From contig CAMPGL010000079.1 in assembly GCA_946885435.1 (NCBI GenBank), positions 1 to 9,837 on the forward strand: a stretch of DNA of 9,837 bases, given 5' to 3'. The translations under genes and the position numbers were made by a program. The notes under the pieces are model-generated. The model saw only the letters and a list, made by a program, of their open reading frames with translations. It searched no databases and was not told the DNA's origin. Positions 5,411 to 9,837 of the stretch are shown here, one piece after another. The first letter of the stretch is position 1. Every line of letters starts with the position of its first letter. The stretch is from an uncultured Brevundimonas sp. Lineage in GTDB: Bacteria; Pseudomonadota; Alphaproteobacteria; Caulobacterales; Caulobacteraceae.

Positions 5411-5434
5411 TTGACAGACCCCGGGCAAGGGGTC
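5411..5434 (+). promoter_or_regulatory. Possible -35 and inverted repeat upstream of gcdH
   Basis: A consensus -35 TTGACA (5411-5416) is directly followed by GACCCC (5417-5422) and GGGGTC (5429-5434), a perfect 6-bp inverted repeat in the spacer position. I see no good -10 at 16-18 nt. The repeat could be an operator for a regulator of gcdH, but this is conjecture. Confidence 0.3.
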
Positions 5435-5457
5435 GCAGCCAGACCCGAGATCAGAGC

Positions 5458-6648
5458 ATGGCCGACACCGGCTCCGCCCCCGCCCAGACCTTCCGCTGGG
5501 ACGATCCCTTCGACCTGACCGGCCGCCTGACCGACGACGAGCGGATGATCCAGGAGGCGGCCCGCGCCTACGCCCGCGACCGGCTCCTGCCGCGCATCGT
5601 CGAGGCCTTCCGCGACGAGACCTTCGACCGGTCGATCATGACCGAGATGGGCGAGATGGGCTTCCTGGGCGCCATGCTGCCCGAGCAGTACGGCGGCTCC
5701 TCGGCCAGCCACGTGGCCTATGGGCTGATCGCGCGCGAGATCGAGGCGATCGACAGCGGCTATCGCTCGGCCATGTCGGTGCAGTCGTCCCTGGCCATGT
5801 ATCCGATCTACGCCTTCGGCTCCGAAGAGCAGAAGATGCGTTTCCTGCCGAGGATGGCGGCCGGCGAGCTGATCGGCTGCTTCGGCCTGACGGAGGCCGA
5901 CGGCGGCTCGGACCCGGCCTCGATGAAGACCAAGGCCGAGAAGGTCGAGGGCGGCTATCGTCTGAACGGCGCGAAGTACTGGATCACCAACTCGCCCATC
6001 TCGGACCTGGCGATCGTCTGGGCCAAGCTGGACGACACCATCCGCGGCTTCATCGTCGAGCGCGGCATGGACGGCTTCACCACCGACAAGATCGGCGACA
6101 AGCTGAGCCTGCGCGCCTCGATCACCGGCGACATCGGCCTGAACGACGTCTTCGTGCCGGAAGAGAACCTGCTGCCGGGCGTGAAGGGCCTGCGCGGGCC
6201 GTTCTCGTGCCTGAACAAGGCGCGCTACGGCATCGCCTGGGGGGCGATGGGCGCGGCTGAGTTCTGCTTCCACGCGACGCGCGACTACGTCGGCGAGCGG
6301 ATGCTGTTCGGCCGGCCGCTGTCGAGCCGCCAGCTGGTGCAGAAGAAGCTGGCCGACATGCAGACCGAGATCTTCCTGGGGCTGGAAGGCGCCTATGCGC
6401 TGGGCCGGCTGCTCGACACCGGCGCCTGGGTCCCGGAGGCCATCTCGCTGATGAAGCGCAACAACTGCGGCAAGGCGCTGGCCATCGCGCGCGAGGCCCG
6501 CGACATGCACGGCGGCGCCGGCATCACCGGCGAGATGCATGTGATGCGCCACGCCATGAACCTTGAGACGGTGAACACCTACGAGGGCGCCCACGACGTC
6601 CACGCCCTGATCCTGGGCCGGGCGATCACCGGCCAGAGCGCATTCTAG
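5458..6648 (+). CDS. gcdH: Glutaryl-CoA dehydrogenase
   Basis: This 396-residue flavoenzyme oxidises and decarboxylates glutaryl-CoA to crotonyl-CoA in lysine, hydroxylysine and tryptophan breakdown, passing electrons to ETF. It is close to human GCDH over its length: [12 protein letters not shown] at 101-112 with Arg103 equivalent to the substrate-binding Arg94, [13 protein letters not shown] at 141-153 (FAD region), YWITNSP at 174-180, RYGIAWG at 256-262, RNNCGKAL at 334-341, and [20 protein letters not shown] at 373-392 with catalytic base Glu376. The shared C-terminal F ending confirms it is full length. The ATG at 5458 has only a weak GAGATCAGAG before it. It stands alone, divergent from the DUF6356 gene and converging on the lipoprotein gene with 10 bp between stops. 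No glutarate regulator or CoA-transferase is adjacent. Confidence 0.96.
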   Translation: MADTGSAPAQTFRWDDPFDLTGRLTDDERMIQEAARAYARDRLLPRIVEAFRDETFDRSIMTEMGEMGFLGAMLPEQYGGSSASHVAYGLIAREIEAIDSGYRSAMSVQSSLAMYPIYAFGSEEQKMRFLPRMAAGELIGCFGLTEADGGSDPASMKTKAEKVEGGYRLNGAKYWITNSPISDLAIVWAKLDDTIRGFIVERGMDGFTTDKIGDKLSLRASITGDIGLNDVFVPEENLLPGVKGLRGPFSCLNKARYGIAWGAMGAAEFCFHATRDYVGERMLFGRPLSSRQLVQKKLADMQTEIFLGLEGAYALGRLLDTGAWVPEAISLMKRNNCGKALAIAREARDMHGGAGITGEMHVMRHAMNLETVNTYEGAHDVHALILGRAITGQSAF

Positions 6649-6658
6649 GAAGGGTCGG

Positions 6659-7441
6659 CTAGGGCGTGTCGTCCTCGCGCGGCGCGGCGCCGCCGTTGGA
6701 CACCTCCGGCACATAGAGGCCGGTCGCGAACCGGGTGAGGAAGCCGATCGGCTGGGTCCGGGAGCCGAACCGTGCGCAGGGGTCGGGATCACCGACGCCG
6801 GGCGGCTCGCGGCCTTCGGCGGTCATCACTGCGGCGGCGTCGTCGGCGAAGGGCTCGGCGAACTGGAGCGCGTCCCCGACCCGCGACAGGGACGGCGTGT
6901 CGGTGCCGACCGCGTTGGCCTGGCGGGCCCAGGCGATGGCGGCGATCTGCCGGTCCTGCTCGACCATCTCCGCCTCGGCGGCCAGGGCGCCCAGGCCGCC
7001 CGGCCGCACCCCAAGCGGGCCCGGGATGAACCAGGCCGCCGCCGCCGAGACCGCGGAGCCGACCTGATCGGTCGCGTCGATGCGCGTCACCGCCGCGCGC
7101 ACGCGCGGCATGTCTGGACGCGGCTCGGCCAGGATGTCGTAGCGTTCGGACAGTTCGTAGCAGAGCTGGCGGTCGACCTCGGCCAGGACGGCGGCGCGCT
7201 CCTCGGCCGACAGCTCCTGTCCCACCTCGCCCGGCGGGAACAGGGCCGAGGGCTCGATGTAGACGGCGGTGACGCCGGCCAGCGCCGCGCTGTCGCTGCG
7301 GCTGCGGATCGAGACGCGCAGAGTATCGTCGCGCGTCACCAGCCCGTCGTAACCCGACAGGAAGCCGGAGTCGGGCTGGGGGGCGGTCGCGCAGGCGGCG
7401 GTCAGGCCGGCGAGGGCCAGGGTGACGGTCAGGTGTCGCAT
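6659..7441 (-). CDS. DUF3313-like lipoprotein
   Basis: This 260-residue exported protein starts MRHLTVTLALAGLTAAC, a lipoprotein signal peptide with the lipidated cysteine at 17. It then reads PDSGFLSGYDGL (residues 22-33), the typical entry to DUF3313-domain lipoproteins, followed by a strand rich in charged residues (VYIEPSALFP), an acidic helix with LCYELSERYDIL, and RVRAAVTRID. The C-terminal region (about 190-260) is less conserved and proline/glycine-rich. It probably sits on the inner face of the outer membrane. The function of the family is unknown. The start ATG at 7441 has GGAG 6 nt upstream; earlier in-frame starts lack signal-peptide sense. It is divergent from the 570-residue gene across 92 bp. 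Confidence 0.82.
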   Translation of the reverse strand: MRHLTVTLALAGLTAACATAPQPDSGFLSGYDGLVTRDDTLRVSIRSRSDSAALAGVTAVYIEPSALFPPGEVGQELSAEERAAVLAEVDRQLCYELSERYDILAEPRPDMPRVRAAVTRIDATDQVGSAVSAAAAWFIPGPLGVRPGGLGALAAEAEMVEQDRQIAAIAWARQANAVGTDTPSLSRVGDALQFAEPFADDAAAVMTAEGREPPGVGDPDPCARFGSRTQPIGFLTRFATGLYVPEVSNGGAAPREDDTP

Positions 7442-7521
7442 GTCAGCTCCGGAACAGCAGGACCTATACGCGCCGACGCGCGGGATGGATGCGTGCACAC
7501 GCGTCCTTAACGGCCATTGCG

Positions 7522-7527
7522 CATGCT
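7522..7527 (+). promoter_or_regulatory. Candidate -10 element of the 570-residue gene
   Basis: CATGCT ends 6 nt before the ATG at 7534 and matches the -10 consensus only loosely. No Shine-Dalgarno is present and no -35 is seen at the right distance. It is listed because its spacing is the same as at thpR and the YkgJ-type gene. Confidence 0.25.
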
Positions 7528-7533
7528 GGTCCG

Positions 7534-9246
7534 ATGGCGGGTCCAGTTCATTTCGAAGTTTACGCGCGCAAGACAGCGCAGTCCGGCTGGGCGCTGCAGC
7601 AGGCCACCGAGGCGCGCGACCAGGCCATGCAGCTGGCCGAGGAGCTGCTCGCCGACAAGCGCGCCGTGTCCGTTCGCGTCACCAAGGAGACGCTGGACGT
7701 CGAGACCATGGAGTTCATGAGCGTCACCCTGCTGACCAAGGGAGCGCCCGAGCCGGCCAAGCCCAAGCAGGTGCGCGACGATCGGCAGATGAACGCCTGC
7801 GCCACGCCGCAGGACCTCTACACGCCGCTGGCCCGCGAGCTGGTCGGCCGGGTGCTGGAGGACTGGCTGGCGCGCAACCGCGTCACCGCTTTCGAACTGC
7901 TGCACCGCCCCGATCTGGTCGAGAAGCTGGAGGCCTCGGGCGTCGAGCTGCAGCACGCGGTCCAGAAGGTGGCGGTGCCGGAAAGCCAGGCCTCCGGCCA
8001 GCCGGTCCACGAGGTCATTCGTCACTACCAGCGTCTGATCGAACAGGCGTCGCAACGCGTGCTGAAGGCCGGGCGCGGCGGCGGGTTTCCGGACCTGTCG
8101 GCCCAGCCCGTGGGCGATCTGGCGCGCAAGATCGCGGATGCGCCCGACCGGGCCTTCATCATGGGCGGGGCGGTGGCGGGAGCGCTTGCGTCCGTACGCG
8201 GCTGGAGGGCCAAGCTCGAAACCCTCATGGACCTGGCGGACACCGCGCCGGACGAAGCCGGTCCGGCGGCCCTGGTTCACGTCGCCATCGAGCAGATGAC
8301 GCTGGAAATCCTCTCGGTCCGCGAGGGACTCTGCGACGTGCTGGGCCCGTCGCTGGACCTGGGCGGGCAGCTGGCCGCGCTGGTCCGCATGGCCTCGCCG
8401 ATGGAAGTCGAACAGCTCACCCAGGTCGATCCAACCGTCGCCGAGGTCATGCCGGCGCTCGACGGCCCGGCGCGCAGGCTTGGCCTGCGCATGGCCTCAG
8501 GCCAGTACAAGCTCCTGGCCGCCAATCTGTCCAAGCGGGTCCTGCGCGAGTTGATGGGGCCCCGGCGCCTGCGGCCGCACGACGCGGCCGGCGAGATCGA
8601 TATCCTGCGCGCCCTGGCCATGACGCTGACGGCGGCCGCCGGGCGGCTGCTGACGCTGGAGGAGACGCAGATCGCCTTCGCCGAGCGGTCCAAGGCGCTG
8701 GTCGCCGCGGACTTCGTGGAAAGCTACCTGGGTCGGGATGCGCCGCCCCTCATGGAGGCCACGGCCCTGGTCCGGCTGTGCGAGAACGTGACCGGCGCCG
8801 CTGCCAAGCGCAGCGCCGCGCGCTGGCTGGCCGCCTCTGTGACGGCGCTGAAGTTCGAACGCTCCCTGCGCGAACCCGGCATGGGCGTGACCCAGAAGCT
8901 GGCCGCGCTGGCCGACCTGCAGGCCCGCACGCGCGCCTGCGAGATGAACGACAAGGACGAACGCGAAATCTGCGACGCCCTGGGTAGGGTCGGCGGCGCG
9001 GTCGAGGCGGACGCGAAATTCACCCTGCAACTCGCTCGCGCCCCGGCGGGGGCCGCCCAAAAGCTCGGGGTCCTCCTGCGGCTGGCGGCCGGCGACGGCT
9101 GTCCCCTGGGGCCGGCCGCGGACCGCGCCAAGGCCGAAGCCCTGCGCCTGCTCAAGTCTCCTGACACCCGCCAGGCCATCGCCAACGATCCGCAGGCGCT
9201 GGGCGCGCTCAAGCCGCTGATGCAGGCGGCGGGGCTGGCGGCCTAG
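7534..9246 (+). CDS. Unrecognised 570-residue helical protein
   Basis: I do not recognise a named family. The first 70 residues (MAGPVHFEVYARK to VTLLTKG) look like a compact alpha/beta domain: strand HFEVYAR, a helix rich in Gln/Ala/Glu (QQATEARDQAMQLAEELLADK), strand AVSVRVTKETLD, then MSVTLLTKG. The remaining ~480 residues are almost wholly alpha-helical, with repeated leucine/alanine-rich amphipathic helices and no signal peptide or membrane helix, so a cytoplasmic scaffold or helical-repeat protein is plausible. Five cysteines after residue 200 are scattered without a metal-binding pattern. The ATG at 7534 directly precedes the domain; an in-frame ATG at 7489 would add 15 residues. Neither has a good Shine-Dalgarno. 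Codon use matches the neighbours. The TAG stop shares CTAG (9243-9246) with the opposing metallophosphoesterase gene. Confidence 0.8.
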   Translation: MAGPVHFEVYARKTAQSGWALQQATEARDQAMQLAEELLADKRAVSVRVTKETLDVETMEFMSVTLLTKGAPEPAKPKQVRDDRQMNACATPQDLYTPLARELVGRVLEDWLARNRVTAFELLHRPDLVEKLEASGVELQHAVQKVAVPESQASGQPVHEVIRHYQRLIEQASQRVLKAGRGGGFPDLSAQPVGDLARKIADAPDRAFIMGGAVAGALASVRGWRAKLETLMDLADTAPDEAGPAALVHVAIEQMTLEILSVREGLCDVLGPSLDLGGQLAALVRMASPMEVEQLTQVDPTVAEVMPALDGPARRLGLRMASGQYKLLAANLSKRVLRELMGPRRLRPHDAAGEIDILRALAMTLTAAAGRLLTLEETQIAFAERSKALVAADFVESYLGRDAPPLMEATALVRLCENVTGAAAKRSAARWLAASVTALKFERSLREPGMGVTQKLAALADLQARTRACEMNDKDEREICDALGRVGGAVEADAKFTLQLARAPAGAAQKLGVLLRLAAGDGCPLGPAADRAKAEALRLLKSPDTRQAIANDPQALGALKPLMQAAGLAA

Positions 9247-9837
9247 ACTTCGAAGACGCGGTAGGGCGTGTCGCCGAGTGTCTTCAGGACCGGAAGGGCG
9301 ACGTTGTAGACCGGCACGCCCTTGTTGGTGCGGCCCTCCGGGCCCCCGCGGTGCGCGTGGCCGTGCACGACCAGCGAGACGTTGTCGTAGCGGTCGATGG
9401 TCTCCGCCAGCCGCGACGAGCCGAGGAAGGGGAAGATTTCCGGCGGCTCGCCCTGCACCGTGTCGACGACCGGGGCGTAGTGCAGGACGACCACCGAGCG
9501 CTCGGTGCGCAGCATGCGGATCGAGTTCTCGATGGCGTTGGCGTCCTCGACCGCTTCCTGGACGAAGTTCTTGATGGAGGTCTCGCCGAAGGGGCTCAGC
9601 ATGTAGCGGCCGAAGCCGCCGATGAAGCCCTTGCCGCCGGCGAAGCCGACGCCCTCGATCTCATAGGCCTGGCCGTCCAGCATCTTCACCCCGGCGTCGC
9701 ACAGCATCCGCGACACTTCCTCGGGCTGGCCGCACTCGTGCTCGTGGTTGCCGAGGACCCCGACGATGGGGATGCGGCAGCCGTGGATGTCCTCCAGCAG
9801 GATCTCGACCTCGCGGGTCTTGCCGTAGTTGGTCAGG
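9243..9837 (-). CDS. Calcineurin-like metallophosphoesterase (3' part)
   Basis: This is the C-terminal 197 residues of a metallophosphoesterase whose 5' end lies beyond the right edge; the frame is open to the last base. Three metal-ligand blocks of the family are visible: GNHE (about residues 29-32 of the visible part), VVVLHYAP (His in the third block) and VVHGHAHRG (GHxH). The first Dx(H) and GDxxD blocks must lie outside the window. A GTG at 9716 is an internal valine, since GNHE lies upstream of it. The GGxGFIGGFGRYMLSPFGE segment between blocks marks a cytoplasmic phosphoesterase subgroup I cannot name; the substrate is unknown. Its TAG overlaps the opposing gene's TAG on the CTAG palindrome. 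Confidence 0.9.
   Translation of the reverse strand, partial: LTNYGKTREVEILLEDIHGCRIPIVGVLGNHEHECGQPEEVSRMLCDAGVKMLDGQAYEIEGVGFAGGKGFIGGFGRYMLSPFGETSIKNFVQEAVEDANAIENSIRMLRTERSVVVLHYAPVVDTVQGEPPEIFPFLGSSRLAETIDRYDNVSLVVHGHAHRGGPEGRTNKGVPVYNVALPVLKTLGDTPYRVFEV

Noticed and set aside
5293..6792. 499-codon minus-strand frame opposite gcdH
   Set aside because: gcdH on the other strand is an unambiguous full-length match; the antisense frame is His/Gln/Asp/Gly-rich shadow sequence.
7507..7518. CtrA-type half site (TTAAC) before the 570-residue gene
   Set aside because: There is only one half; the second TTAA at the required 7-nt spacing is absent.
7422..8987. 521-codon plus-strand frame overlapping the 570-residue gene
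   Set aside because: Its composition (Arg/Gly/Ala) is that of a frame-shifted shadow, and the overlapped frame has normal protein composition and a plausible domain.
9714..9716. GTG as start of the metallophosphoesterase gene
   Set aside because: The frame stays open upstream and encodes the family's GNHE motif, so the start lies outside the window.
1..9837. Mobile element, phage, CRISPR or defence system
   Set aside because: I saw no transposase, integrase, direct-repeat array, tRNA with attachment site, or break in composition; all genes look like resident chromosomal genes.

Overview
The window is about 9.8 kb of GC-rich DNA (roughly 70% G+C by eye) packed with short, mostly single-copy chromosomal genes. 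The gene content and codon use fit an alphaproteobacterium, most likely Caulobacterales such as Brevundimonas, Phenylobacterium or Caulobacter. The supporting genes are a YccA/Bax-inhibitor-type membrane protein, a glutaryl-CoA dehydrogenase, a bfd-bfr pair, a DUF6356 protein and a DUF3313-type lipoprotein. The genus is inferred, not shown. There are no tRNA, rRNA, CRISPR, transposase or phage genes.

Layout from left to right: the 5' part of a Bax inhibitor-1/YccA membrane protein (minus, runs off the left edge). Divergent from it is a two-gene plus-strand unit, thpR (RNA 2',3'-cyclic phosphodiesterase) overlapping a CitE-like CoA-ester lyase. A secreted YbjN-domain protein (minus) converges on the lyase and is divergent from a YkgJ-type cysteine-cluster protein (plus). 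Then comes a minus-strand block, in transcription order DUF6356 protein, bfd, bfr, a four-helix membrane protein and an NDUFA9-like atypical SDR. Next are gcdH (plus), a DUF3313-like lipoprotein (minus), an unrecognised 570-residue protein (plus), and the 3' part of a calcineurin-like metallophosphoesterase (minus, runs off the right edge).

The clearest functional unit is iron and haem-iron storage. Bfd is the [2Fe-2S] ferredoxin that reduces bacterioferritin to release iron, and bfr follows it on the same strand. A Fur-box-like dyad overlaps a well-spaced promoter for bfd, and a second Fur-like site lies between bfd and bfr. The bacterioferritin keeps the haem methionine (Met52) but has Thr where the bridging ferroxidase ligand Glu127 is expected. 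The membrane protein downstream of bfr has the layout of a strongly diverged TspO/MBR protein; if so, it would add a porphyrin-related membrane component, but this is speculative.

Two layout features stand out. All four convergent gene pairs end within 10 bp of each other or overlap, and two of them share a single CTAG palindrome as stop codons on both strands. Three plus-strand genes (thpR, the YkgJ gene and the 570-residue gene) lack a clear Shine-Dalgarno and have a -10-like hexamer ending exactly 6 nt before the ATG, which suggests leaderless transcripts. Otherwise the window looks like ordinary core or housekeeping chromosome, and I see no convincing new multi-gene system.
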